From: Aldehydirespirator sp963662645
GTDB taxonomy: Bacteria > Actinomycetota > Acidimicrobiia > Acidimicrobiales > Aldehydirespiratoraceae
Assembly: GCA_963662645.2 (NCBI GenBank)
Contig: OY759762.1
Coordinates: forward strand, 3,038,001-3,102,000
Direction of reading: 5' to 3'
Length of the DNA: 64,000 nucleotides
Notes under the pieces: generated by a model
What the model was told of the DNA's origin: nothing
The model's database searches: none
Seen by the model: only the letters and a program-made list of their open reading frames with translations
Position numbers and translations under genes: made by a program
In this document: one piece after another, positions 1 to 7,471 of the stretch
Position numbering within the stretch: position 1 is the first letter of the stretch
Layout of the letters: every line of letters starts with the position of its first letter

Positions 1-1
1 G

Positions 2-907
2 TCGATGCTCGGTCCCGAGGTGCCGGTGGTGCTGCAGATGCTGGAGATCCCCCCCGCCATGGACGCCCTGCGGGGCGTCGCCATGGAGCTCGACGACTGC
101 GCCTTCGGGCTGCTGGATCGAATGGTGCTCAGCGACGATCCCCACGAGGCTTTCGACGGGGCGCAGATCGCGTTGCTGGTGGGCTCGCGGCCCCGCACCA
201 AGGGCATGGAGCGCAGGGATTTGCTGGAGGCCAACGGTGCGATCTTCACCGTGCAGGGCCGTGCTCTGGCCGCCCGCGCCGCTGATGATCTCCGGGTGCT
301 GGTGGTGGGCAACCCGGCCAACACCAATTGCCTGATCGCCATGAACAACGCCGCGGGAGTTCCCCGCGAGCGGTTCACGGCCATGACCCGCCTCGACCAC
401 AACCGGGCCAAGGCCCAGCTCGCGGCCCGCGTCGGTGCCGCCGTTGGCGACGTCCGCAGGATGACCATCTGGGGAAACCACTCCGCCACCCAATACCCCG
501 ACCTGTTCCACTGCGAGGTGGACGGTCGCAACGCCGCCGGCCTCGTAGACGACCAGGAGTGGCTCGAAGGGACGTTCATCCCGACCGTGCAGCAGCGGGG
601 CGCGGCCATCATCGAGGCCAGGGGAGCGTCATCGGCCGCCTCCGCGGCCAACGCGGCCGTCGACCACGTGCGCGACTGGATGCTGGGCACGCCGCCGGGC
701 GACTGGGTGTCGATGGCGGTCCCCTCCGACGGCAGCTACGGCGTGCCCGAGGGTCTCATCTCGTCGTTCCCGGTCACCTGCTCGGGCGGGGCCTACCAGC
801 TCGTCGGGGGCCTGGAGATCGACGATTTCTCGCGGGTCCGCATCGACGCCTCCGTGGCCGAGCTGGCCGCCGAGCGCGACACGGTGGCCTCGCTGGGCCT
901 GATCTAG
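2..907 (+). CDS. mdh: Malate dehydrogenase, 5' end outside the window
   Basis: NAD-dependent interconversion of malate and oxaloacetate in the TCA cycle, cytosolic. The frame is already open at the window edge, so the N-terminal Rossmann glycine motif (about 25 residues) is missing. Visible are the cofactor segment VVGNPANTN, the substrate-binding TRLDHNRAK and the catalytic-histidine segment WGNHSATQYPD, in the order typical of the dimeric MDH subgroup. About 301 residues are present, against about 328 for the family. A 45-nt hairpin repeat follows the TAG stop. Confidence 0.93.
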   Translation, partial: SMLGPEVPVVLQMLEIPPAMDALRGVAMELDDCAFGLLDRMVLSDDPHEAFDGAQIALLVGSRPRTKGMERRDLLEANGAIFTVQGRALAARAADDLRVLVVGNPANTNCLIAMNNAAGVPRERFTAMTRLDHNRAKAQLAARVGAAVGDVRRMTIWGNHSATQYPDLFHCEVDGRNAAGLVDDQEWLEGTFIPTVQQRGAAIIEARGASSAASAANAAVDHVRDWMLGTPPGDWVSMAVPSDGSYGVPEGLISSFPVTCSGGAYQLVGGLEIDDFSRVRIDASVAELAAERDTVASLGLI

Positions 908-930
908 AGGCCGGATGCCATGCTGCTGGG

Positions 931-975
931 AATTGGCAGCCCTGAGATCCCGATTGGGTCTCGTCCGCTGCCAAT
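931..975. repeat. Intergenic hairpin repeat, AATTGGCAGC family, copy 1
   Basis: ATTGGCAGC (932-940) pairs perfectly with GCTGCCAAT (967-975). A second inner stem, GAGATCCC against GGGTCTC with one bulged base, fills the loop. The same outer arms and length recur at 58498, 58569 and 60299. It lies 24 nt after the mdh stop and could act as a terminator or a REP-like element. Confidence 0.7.
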
Positions 976-1018
976 CCGCGTAGGAACGGCTCCAGCGGAC
1001 CTCTGAGGGGCTGCGGCC

Positions 1019-1882
1019 ATGCCGGAATTGCCGGAAGTTGCAGCCCACGCCGAGCGGCTGTCATCCGGGTTCGCAGGAACACCGCTGGCCCGGTTCGAGC
1101 CGCTGCACCCGGCGGTGCTCAAGACCTTCGACCCCCGTCCTGCCGCCGCGGCGGGCAGGGTGCTCAGCGCGGTCGGGCATCGCGGCAAGTACCTGTTGCT
1201 GCGCGTCGGCCCGGACGACGACGAGCGCCAGGGTCCGAATCTCACGTTCGTGGTCCATCTCATGCAGGCCGGCCGGCTGCGCATCGACACCACGCAGGCC
1301 CGCAAACCACGGGGCGGCATGGCCCGCTGGACCTTCTCCGACGCCCGGGCGCTTCTGCTCACCGAGGCTGGCACTGAGCGCCGAGCCGGTGTTTGGCTGC
1401 TGGCCGGCGACCCGGGCGCGGTCGAGCCGCTAGTGCGTCTCGGACCCGATGCCCACACCATCGACCGCGACGAGCTCGCGCAGCGCCTGGCCGCGGCCAG
1501 CGAGCGCGTGCACGGCTTCCTGCGAGATCAGTCGCATCTGGCCGGGATCGGCCGCCTGCTTGCCAACGAGATACTGCACTCGGCCCGGATCTCGCCCTTC
1601 GCCAACGCGTCGCGTCTCGACGGCGAGGCCGTCGACCGTCTGCATGCCGCCATCGCCACATCCATCGCAAGGGGTCTGGCCGCGGAGCGGGAGCGCGAGG
1701 ACATGGGCCGCTCCCAGGATCGGCCCAGCGACGTCCACCATCGAGTGGGCGAGCCGTGCCCGGCATGCGGAGACACGGTGCGCTCGGTCGAGTACCGCCG
1801 CTACCGCGTGGCCTACTGTCCCGCCTGCCAGACCGGGGGCAAGGTCCTGGCCGACAACACCACCAGCCGCTTCCTCAAGTAG
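1019..1882 (+). CDS. Fpg/Nei-family DNA glycosylase/AP lyase
   Basis: Base-excision repair enzyme that removes oxidised bases and nicks the abasic site. The protein begins MPELPEV, the family signature with the catalytic Pro2 and Glu3. A helix-two-turn-helix region follows (about 150-220, containing GIGRLLANEIL), and a C-terminal zinc finger has CPAC and CPACQ cysteine pairs (about 246-268). At 287 residues it has normal family length. The GIGN of MutM is replaced by GIGR, so Fpg versus Nei specificity cannot be decided by eye. The start is fixed by the required MPELPEV terminus; GAGGGG lies upstream. Confidence 0.88.
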   Translation: MPELPEVAAHAERLSSGFAGTPLARFEPLHPAVLKTFDPRPAAAAGRVLSAVGHRGKYLLLRVGPDDDERQGPNLTFVVHLMQAGRLRIDTTQARKPRGGMARWTFSDARALLLTEAGTERRAGVWLLAGDPGAVEPLVRLGPDAHTIDRDELAQRLAAASERVHGFLRDQSHLAGIGRLLANEILHSARISPFANASRLDGEAVDRLHAAIATSIARGLAAEREREDMGRSQDRPSDVHHRVGEPCPACGDTVRSVEYRRYRVAYCPACQTGGKVLADNTTSRFLK

Positions 1883-1903
1883 ACGGTCAACCGCTGCAGG
1901 CGG

Positions 1904-2305
1904 TCAGGCCGCCCCGGCCAGTGCGGCGCCGATGGCCTCCAGGGCCGGGCGGGCTTCAAGCAGCAGCCGGGGGTCGCCGCTGAGGTGCAGCCTCCCCTCC
2001 GCGAAGGCGCGTTGGGCCGACTCGCCTGCGACCGCGATCGCTCGCGCCGTCTCGCGGTCCGAAGCCAGCGCTACGACGGGTTGACCGGGCACCTCGCCTG
2101 CCCGCCCGACTGCGGCCGACACCCGACCGGAGGCGATGCGCACATGCCAGCAGAAGATGGAGCCGTCATCGTCGGAGGCGTGGTACTCCAGCGCCAAGCC
2201 GACTGTGTCGTCGACGCGGCACTCCGACAGGGCGGCGTCGAGCCAGACCACCCACTCGTCGGAGGGGAACACGGGCATGTCGGCGGGAGTTCGCTCGGCG
2301 GTCAT
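1904..2305 (-). CDS. SCP2/sterol-carrier-like small protein
   Basis: A 133-residue protein. Its second half (alternating hydrophobic strands, then RAFAEGRLHLSGDPRLLLEA) resembles the SCP2 lipid-binding fold seen in many actinobacterial maleylpyruvate-isomerase-like and hypothetical proteins. There is no signal peptide or membrane segment. It is divergent from sulP; a TAGTCT box lies 9 nt before its start, inside a palindrome shared with sulP. The ligand is unknown and the family assignment is tentative. Confidence 0.6.
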   Translation of the reverse strand: MTAERTPADMPVFPSDEWVVWLDAALSECRVDDTVGLALEYHASDDDGSIFCWHVRIASGRVSAAVGRAGEVPGQPVVALASDRETARAIAVAGESAQRAFAEGRLHLSGDPRLLLEARPALEAIGAALAGAA

Positions 2306-2313
2306 CGACAGCG

Positions 2314-2337
2314 CAGACTACCCGTGCTCGTAGTCTG
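2314..2337. promoter_or_regulatory. Palindromic divergent promoter with two mirrored -10 boxes
   Basis: CAGACTA (2314-2320) and TAGTCTG (2331-2337) form a perfect 7-bp inverted repeat. Read on each strand, each arm supplies TAGTCT, a TANNNT -10 box. It ends 6 nt before the sulP ATG on the plus strand and 9 nt before the SCP2-like start on the minus strand. Both transcripts would be leaderless or nearly so, and one dimeric regulator on the palindrome could control both. Confidence 0.6.
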
Positions 2338-2342
2338 ATCTC

Positions 2343-3839
2343 ATGTCCCGTCCGAGCAGCGGCGATCTGATTGCCGGGGTGTCGGTGGCGCTCGTCGCCA
2401 TCCCGCAGTCGCTGGCCTATGCCGAACTGGCCGGGCTTCCGGCCCATTACGGGCTGTACGCCACGGCGCTGCCCTCGCTTCTGGCCGCGTTCTTCGTGTC
2501 GTCGCGGTATCTCCAGACCGGACCGGTGGCCCTGACCGCCCTGCTTACCCTCGGCGCGCTGTCCGGGGTGGCCGAGCCGGGCGAGGCCAGCTACATCCAG
2601 AGCGCGGCCCTGCTGGCCCTGCTGGTGGGCATCATGCGGGTGCTGCTCGGGCTGGTGCGCGCCGGCCGGGTGGCGTACGTGCTCTCGGAGCCGGTCGTTA
2701 CCGGATTCACCGCCGGAGCTGCGGTGGTGATCATGGCCTCGCAGCTGCCCAAGATCTTCGACGTCTACCCCGACGGCCAGGTGCTGGTCGCGGCGGTTCG
2801 GGCTCTGGGCCAGCCCGACGAATGGCGCTGGTCGGCCATCGCCTTCGCCGCGATAACGGTGGTCCTGATGATCGGCGGCAGCTACATCCACCGCCTGTTC
2901 CCCGGTGTGCTGGTGGCAGTCATCGCCGGTGTGCTTGTCGCCGGCGCCAGCGGCTACGAGGGTTCGAGGGTGGGCAACCTCGACGGCGGGTTCATACCGT
3001 TGAGCCTGGATTTCCCGTGGTCGGAGGCGCCAAGCCTGCTGCTGCCGGCGGCGGTGATCGCTCTGGTCGGGTTCGCCGAGCCGGCGTCGATTGCCCGCAC
3101 CTACGCCGCGGCCGATCGCCTGCCGTGGGACGCCAATCGCGAGATGGTGAGCCAGGGTGTCGCCAACCTCGCCTCCGCGGTGTCGGGTGCCTTCCCGGTG
3201 GGCGGCTCCTTCTCGCGCAGCTCGCTCAACCGGCTGGCCGGCGCCACCAGCGCATGGTCGGGCGCGATCACCGGAGCCTTCGTGCTGGCCGTGCTGCCGC
3301 TCGCCTTCTTGCTGGAGGACCTGCCGACTTCGGTGCTCGGTGTGATCGTGATAGTCGTCGTGGTGCGGCTAGTCGATGTCAAGGAGATAACCCGCCTGCC
3401 GTGGGGCTCCTTCCCCCAAGCGCTGGTGGGCGCGGGAACCACGTTCGCCACCATCGGCTTCGCGCCCCGGGTGGAACGGGGCGTGCTGGTGGGGATCGGA
3501 TTGGCCATCGCGGTGCACCTCTACCGCGAGATGCAGGTCATCACCCCCGCTGAGCGGAACCATGAGACCCTCACCGTGCGGCCCAAGGGCGTGATGTGGT
3601 TCGCCACCGTGCCCCAGGTGGAGCGCTCGGTGCGAGAGGAGCTCGCCTCCGAGCGCAACCTGACGTCGGTTGTGATCGACCTGTCCGGGGTGGGCCGGCT
3701 CGACTACTCCGGAGCGGTGGCGCTGCGCCGCATCATCGAGAGGATCTCGACCGGCGGGGTGACAGCCGTTGTCGTCGGCATCCCTCCCAGCGCGTCGGTA
3801 GCGGTGCGGGCCGAACTGGAGCAATACGAGTCGGCGTGA
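2343..3839 (+). CDS. SulP-family inorganic anion transporter with STAS domain
   Basis: Inner-membrane carrier for sulfate, bicarbonate or related anions. Residues 1-380 hold the multi-spanning transmembrane core, starting with the family hallmark SVALVAIPQSLAYAELAGLP. Residues about 400-495 form a cytoplasmic STAS domain, including VVIDLSGVGRLDYSGA. The length of 498 is slightly short for the family but complete. The substrate cannot be read from sequence. The start lies 6 nt after a TAGTCT -10 box, so no Shine-Dalgarno site is expected. Confidence 0.9.
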   Translation: MSRPSSGDLIAGVSVALVAIPQSLAYAELAGLPAHYGLYATALPSLLAAFFVSSRYLQTGPVALTALLTLGALSGVAEPGEASYIQSAALLALLVGIMRVLLGLVRAGRVAYVLSEPVVTGFTAGAAVVIMASQLPKIFDVYPDGQVLVAAVRALGQPDEWRWSAIAFAAITVVLMIGGSYIHRLFPGVLVAVIAGVLVAGASGYEGSRVGNLDGGFIPLSLDFPWSEAPSLLLPAAVIALVGFAEPASIARTYAAADRLPWDANREMVSQGVANLASAVSGAFPVGGSFSRSSLNRLAGATSAWSGAITGAFVLAVLPLAFLLEDLPTSVLGVIVIVVVVRLVDVKEITRLPWGSFPQALVGAGTTFATIGFAPRVERGVLVGIGLAIAVHLYREMQVITPAERNHETLTVRPKGVMWFATVPQVERSVREELASERNLTSVVIDLSGVGRLDYSGAVALRRIIERISTGGVTAVVVGIPPSASVAVRAELEQYESA

Positions 3840-3846
3840 CAGGCCA

Positions 3847-3852
3847 TAGTGT
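3847..3852 (+). promoter_or_regulatory. -10 box TAGTGT of leaderless desaturase transcript
   Basis: TANNNT hexamer ending 7 nt before the ATG at 3860. No Shine-Dalgarno sequence precedes that ATG, which fits a transcript beginning at the start codon. Confidence 0.55.
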
Positions 3853-3859
3853 GGGGGCG

Positions 3860-4879
3860 ATGACCGAGGCGGCCGGCTCTCTGTCCCACGACGAGTTGGT
3901 GGCGACCATGACCGGGGGCATGGCCCGCTCAGACCTGCCTGCCTTCGCGGGCTCGGACCGGCTGCGGCCCGACGGCCGGCCGCGGCCGGAGTTCCGGGCC
4001 GAGCTGCGCCGGATCCCCAACATCATCAACGCCGCGACCGTTGTGGCCACGTCGGCTGCTGCCGTCGCCCTAGTGGCGGCCGTCGTCGCGATCGATCATT
4101 GGCTGGCCGTGGTTCTTGCCGTGCCGGTGATGGGGGTCGTGATGCTGAGGATGTTCATCCTGCACCACGAGGCGGCCCACCGGCTGCTGTTCTCCAACCG
4201 GATCGTCAACGATGTGATCGGCGTTCACATCCTCGGCTGGCTCCCGTTCGGCACCGGCACCCACCACTACCGGCGGGGCCACGCCAACCACCACCGCGAC
4301 GAGTTCGGACCCAAGGAGCCCGACTTCCTGCTGTATTCCTTCTACCCGGTGCCGCGGGCGTCGATGGGTCGCAAGCTGCTACGCGACCTTGTTGGCGTTT
4401 CGGCCTACCGGATCGTCAAGCCCCGCTTCACCGGACTGGTGCGGCCCCGGTTCCTGGTGCTGAGCCTGCGGTTCTTCGCCGGTCAGGCGCTGGTGTTCGG
4501 CGCCTTCTGGCTGGCCGGGCACCCGTGGCTGTACGCGGCGATGTGGGTGCTGCCCTACTTCACCTACTACCAGGTGGCCAACCGTCTCCGGGCCATCGCC
4601 GAGCACGGCGGCATGACCCGCACGCCCGACCGCCGCAACACCACCCACCATGTGCGCCAGAGCCCCGCGGCCCGCTTGTTCCTGGTGCCCTACAACGTGG
4701 GGTACCACCTGGCGCACCATGTGGACTCCGGCGTACCGGCCCGCAACCTTCCCCGGTTGCAGCAAGCCCTCGAGGAGGACGGCTACTTGCCGTCCGGAGC
4801 GATCTGGCCCGACTACCCGTCGCTGTGGCGGGCCATGGTCCGCTCCGTGCCGGAGCCCGAGGTGGCCGCGGCGGCCTGA
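3860..4879 (+). CDS. Membrane fatty acid desaturase / hydroxylase
   Basis: Di-iron membrane enzyme that introduces a double bond or hydroxyl group into acyl chains. Three histidine boxes are in order: HHEAAH, HHYRRGHANHH and YHLAHH. Hydrophobic stretches on both sides fit four transmembrane helices. The frame is open further upstream inside sulP, but ATG 3860 gives a 339-residue protein of normal size and sits 7 nt after a TAGTGT -10 box. The regiospecificity is unknown. Its last codons are duplicated in the following repeat. Confidence 0.87.
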   Translation: MTEAAGSLSHDELVATMTGGMARSDLPAFAGSDRLRPDGRPRPEFRAELRRIPNIINAATVVATSAAAVALVAAVVAIDHWLAVVLAVPVMGVVMLRMFILHHEAAHRLLFSNRIVNDVIGVHILGWLPFGTGTHHYRRGHANHHRDEFGPKEPDFLLYSFYPVPRASMGRKLLRDLVGVSAYRIVKPRFTGLVRPRFLVLSLRFFAGQALVFGAFWLAGHPWLYAAMWVLPYFTYYQVANRLRAIAEHGGMTRTPDRRNTTHHVRQSPAARLFLVPYNVGYHLAHHVDSGVPARNLPRLQQALEEDGYLPSGAIWPDYPSLWRAMVRSVPEPEVAAAA

Positions 4880-4950
4880 ACTGCTGCGCCCGCGGGGTTG
4901 GCCGCGGCGGCCCGGGCTACTGCGCCCGGTTGGGCCGGGACGGCCTGAGA
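4864..4950. repeat. Tandem copies of the desaturase 3' end
   Basis: The block beginning GGCCGCGGCGGCC at 4864, which carries the gene's TGA stop, recurs at 4900 with an ACTGCGCCCG tail shared by both copies. A shorter third copy starts near 4933 and ends in GGCCTGAG. The periods are about 36 and 33 bp. Confidence 0.6.
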
Positions 4951-4970
4951 GCCGGTGCCTGGCTCGGCCG

Positions 4971-5366
4971 CTAGAACGAGAAGCCGTCCAGGACCTGCTT
5001 GAGGGCGTCGGTGTCCTCCGAGCCCAGAACGACCCTGGAGTTCGTGGCCACATAGACGATATCGAGGTTGATGCCCGCTTTGGAGACCATCCGGGCCAGC
5101 TCGGCCAGCTCGCCCGGCCGGTCCTTGGCTTGGACCACCACCACCTCGCGCTCGCGGGTGACCGTCGGTCCGTGGGTATTGGCCAGCGCCCGGTACACCG
5201 GCTCGCTGTGGGGCACGAGGATGTGAAGCTCCGCGGTGTTGCCGTTTCCCATGCAGGTTGCAGCCGCGATGTTCACGCCTGCGTCGCTGATCGCGGTTGC
5301 CACTTTGGCCAGCGCTCCCGGTTTGTTCTCCAACTCGATCACCAGGTCGCTGGCCAGAGTCGACAT
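4971..5366 (-). CDS. Tandem ACT-domain protein
   Basis: A 131-residue cytosolic protein made of two ACT domains and nothing else. The first (about 6-70) begins VIELENKPGALAKVATAI; the second (about 71-128) begins VVVQAKDRPGELAELARMV. ACT pairs usually bind amino acids and regulate enzymes, but no catalytic partner is adjacent. The ATG at 5366 is preceded by GAGGAGG, which favours it over the upstream TTG/GTG codons in the same frame. The ligand is unknown. Confidence 0.82.
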   Translation of the reverse strand: MSTLASDLVIELENKPGALAKVATAISDAGVNIAAATCMGNGNTAELHILVPHSEPVYRALANTHGPTVTREREVVVVQAKDRPGELAELARMVSKAGINLDIVYVATNSRVVLGSEDTDALKQVLDGFSF

Positions 5367-5531
5367 GAGTGCGGATCCTCCTCGGGTTGTGGAGCCCGGT
5401 GCGTGCGCCCGGGCGGGTCGGAATCCGACTGTAGAACACAACCGCCCTGCTGTGAAGTCCGGTTTCCGGCCAGAAGGGCAGCGGCGCGAAGCCAGGGGCC
5501 GACTCGAATTAGCGGGTCGGGTCAGTGCTTG

Positions 5532-6050
5532 TCATCGCGGCCCGGTCAGGAGGCGCAGGGCCGGCTCGATCGCAGCGTCCGCCCGGTCGAGGACCGCGGC
5601 CTCGCCGGTGCCGCCCAGCGGATGCTCGATGGCGACGATTCGCACGTCGGGCAGGCCCAGCGTGGCGGCCACGTCGGCGGCGAGGGCTCGAAAGGCGGTG
5701 GTCGCCACCAGCACGGTCGGAATACCGGCCGTCTCAAGGTTGACGGAGTCGTGGACACTCCACGACGTGCAGCTGCCTCAATCGGCCGAGCCGGAAAGGA
5801 CCACCTCGGCCTCGGCCAGCCGGGCCAGCAGGTCGTCGGGCGCGGGCAGGGCCGCGTTCTTGCGCTCGACGACCGCGACGGTCGCTCCGGTGCGAGCCGC
5901 GAGCCGGTCGGCCATGCGGCCCAGCAGCAGGCCTGCGTTGGGCTTGGAGTTGTCGAGGATCCCGATCCGCTTGCCGGCCAGCACCTCGACCGGCGGTGCC
6001 AGGTCGGCGGGCTGCGGTCCTACCAATCCGTCGGGGGCATAGATCTTCAT
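5532..6050 (-). CDS. UGSC-family selenoprotein with in-frame UGA (Sec91)
   Basis: The frame reads MKIYAPDGL..., meets a TGA at 5778-5780, and continues in the same frame as GSCTSWSVHDSVNLE... to a stop at 5532. The protein is 172 residues. The UGA followed by Gly-Ser-Cys is the U-G-S-C motif that names a known (seleno)protein family of unknown function, so the UGA is read as selenocysteine 91. A 7-bp hairpin with a G-containing 5-nt loop lies at the expected SECIS distance. ATG 6050 has GGGAGG 9 nt upstream. It is probably cotranscribed with the 346-residue companion upstream. The selABCD genes are not in the window. A plain nonsense mutation is the alternative, but both halves keep coherent coding character. 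Confidence 0.88.
5748..5766 (-). promoter_or_regulatory. Bacterial SECIS hairpin
   Basis: Starting 12 nt after the UGA, GTCGTGG pairs perfectly with CCACGAC around the loop AGTGT. The loop has G at position 2, about 20 nt from the UGA, as known bacterial SECIS elements require for SelB binding. It lies within the coding sequence of the selenoprotein. Confidence 0.8.
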
Positions 6051-6071
6051 CAACTCGAACCTCCCGACACT

Positions 6072-6205
6072 CTATTGCTCGACCGGCACCATTGTTCGAC
6101 CGGCATCGCTGCTCGACTGGCATTGTTCTCGACTGGCATTACGGCGCGGCCGACGCGGTGGACTGTCACCATTGTTTGACCGGCGCTATTGGTCGACCGG
6201 CACGG
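6072..6205. repeat. Six degenerate copies of a 3'-end-derived repeat
   Basis: On the plus strand the motif YATTGYTCGAYYGGCA occurs about six times (near 6074, 6090, 6107, 6121, 6170 and 6187). The last copy is the actual 3' end and TAG stop of the minus-strand companion gene, coding VPVDQ-stop. The array fills the gap between the two operon genes. Confidence 0.65.
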
Positions 6206-7226
6206 TGGCGCTCCTGGTCATGCCCCAGCTGGGTATGACCGAGCTGTGCTTGCCCGGTCCGCCGACCACCAAGACCTTGATGTTGTCGGGATGCTCGGTC
6301 AGGGCCATGGGGACATCGTCGGGCAGAGCCTCCTGCCAGGGCGCCCATGCCCGCAGCGCGAACGCGCTCCGCAAGTCAGCGGCGCGCATGCGGGCCCGCT
6401 CATGCAGGTAGGAGGCCACATGGCCGCGGGTCCAGCCCGCGGACGCGCAGGCGGCGGCGTGCTCGGGGCACATCATCACGAAGAACTCGGCCCCGCTCAC
6501 GGGCGCGTTGTTGGATCCCAGCGAGGCCATCGTCGAGGCCGCCTTGTCGAGGATGGCGGCTGGCTCGCTCGACTCCATGTCGTGGAAGTTGTGGGGTGCC
6601 TCGCCGCAGTGGACCGTGACCGCGGAGGGCGCCGTGACGCCGACGCTGGCCGCGTAGCCGCCCCAGGGCGACTCGGCCAGGTTCTCGGCCACGCAGTAGG
6701 CGTACTTGGCCGGCCCGCCCTGCGTGGAGGCATCGCCCGCACCGGGGACGGCTCCGGCGATGTGGAGCAGGATGAGCCTCAGCGCCCGGCCGGTGGCTGC
6801 GTTGGCCAGATTTCCGGGTCCGAACGCGCCGAGCCCGGCGTTGTAGCCCGCGGTGCGGGCGACCTCGCCGTGGACGATGAGCAGCGGCGCCACCGGATGG
6901 GTGGTGGCGTTGACACCTCTCAGATTGACCTCGGGACGGGCCAGAGCCCGAACCGCGGCCACGAGCACAGCAAGATGCTCGGGCCGGCAGCCGGCGAGCA
7001 CCGCGTTGACGGCGATCACGCGGCGGGTGGCCACCCCCGACCGGGGCGGCAGCACGGCGACAGTCTCGTCGGGATCGTCGCCGCAGCCGGCGAGCATCGC
7101 ATCCACCCGCTCCGGCGTCGGTGCCACCAGCGGAAGCCCGTCACCCCAGCCCCGTCCGGCGTAGACATCCCGGACGGCTTCAGGGTCGTCCGCCGCCATT
7201 TCGAGCATCTCCAGCGGGTCGGCCAT
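6186..7226 (-). CDS. Conserved protein of the UGSC selenoprotein operon, function unknown
   Basis: A 346-residue soluble protein (MADPLEMLEM...), not assigned to a named family. It has no signal peptide. Notable segments are RGWGDGLPLVAPTPERVDAM near the N-terminus, several scattered cysteines, and KVLVVGGPGKHSSVIPSWG at the C-terminus. It lies directly upstream of the selenoprotein on the same strand, separated only by the repeat array, so the two probably act together. ATG 7226 was chosen because the 73 residues upstream in the same frame look non-coding. The GGGGG directly before it is a poor ribosome site. Redox or thiol chemistry is plausible from the partner only. Confidence 0.75.
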   Translation of the reverse strand: MADPLEMLEMAADDPEAVRDVYAGRGWGDGLPLVAPTPERVDAMLAGCGDDPDETVAVLPPRSGVATRRVIAVNAVLAGCRPEHLAVLVAAVRALARPEVNLRGVNATTHPVAPLLIVHGEVARTAGYNAGLGAFGPGNLANAATGRALRLILLHIAGAVPGAGDASTQGGPAKYAYCVAENLAESPWGGYAASVGVTAPSAVTVHCGEAPHNFHDMESSEPAAILDKAASTMASLGSNNAPVSGAEFFVMMCPEHAAACASAGWTRGHVASYLHERARMRAADLRSAFALRAWAPWQEALPDDVPMALTEHPDNIKVLVVGGPGKHSSVIPSWGMTRSATVPVDQ

Positions 7227-7458
7227 CCCCCAAGTCTGCTGCCATTCGGATCCGTTTGCCTCAGAAGTTGCGCGACGGAGGTTGGCGCCTCGCGTGCGTT
7301 CCTTCGTCTCCCATTCGCTCGGTCTCCAAGAGCGTTGGCGATACGTCGTGACCGGTGTGCGGGCGGCGACGCTGACAGGCACGGTCCGCCATTCGCCGCA
7401 TGAAGCTCGATGGTGATGAACGTGGTGGCCAGCGCAAAGAGACAATCGGCGGAGAAAG

Positions 7459-7464
7459 TAGTCT
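7459..7464 (+). promoter_or_regulatory. -10 box TAGTCT of leaderless MttB transcript
   Basis: TANNNT hexamer ending 7 nt before ATG 7472. It supports that start over the ATG at 7400. The 245-nt divergent gap from 7227 shows no other clear signal. Confidence 0.6.
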
Positions 7465-7471
7465 GCGGCGA

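Noticed and set aside
3596..3859. Longer desaturase start inside sulP
   Set aside because: The upstream frame is a shadow of sulP; ATG 3860 follows a TAGTGT box and gives normal length.
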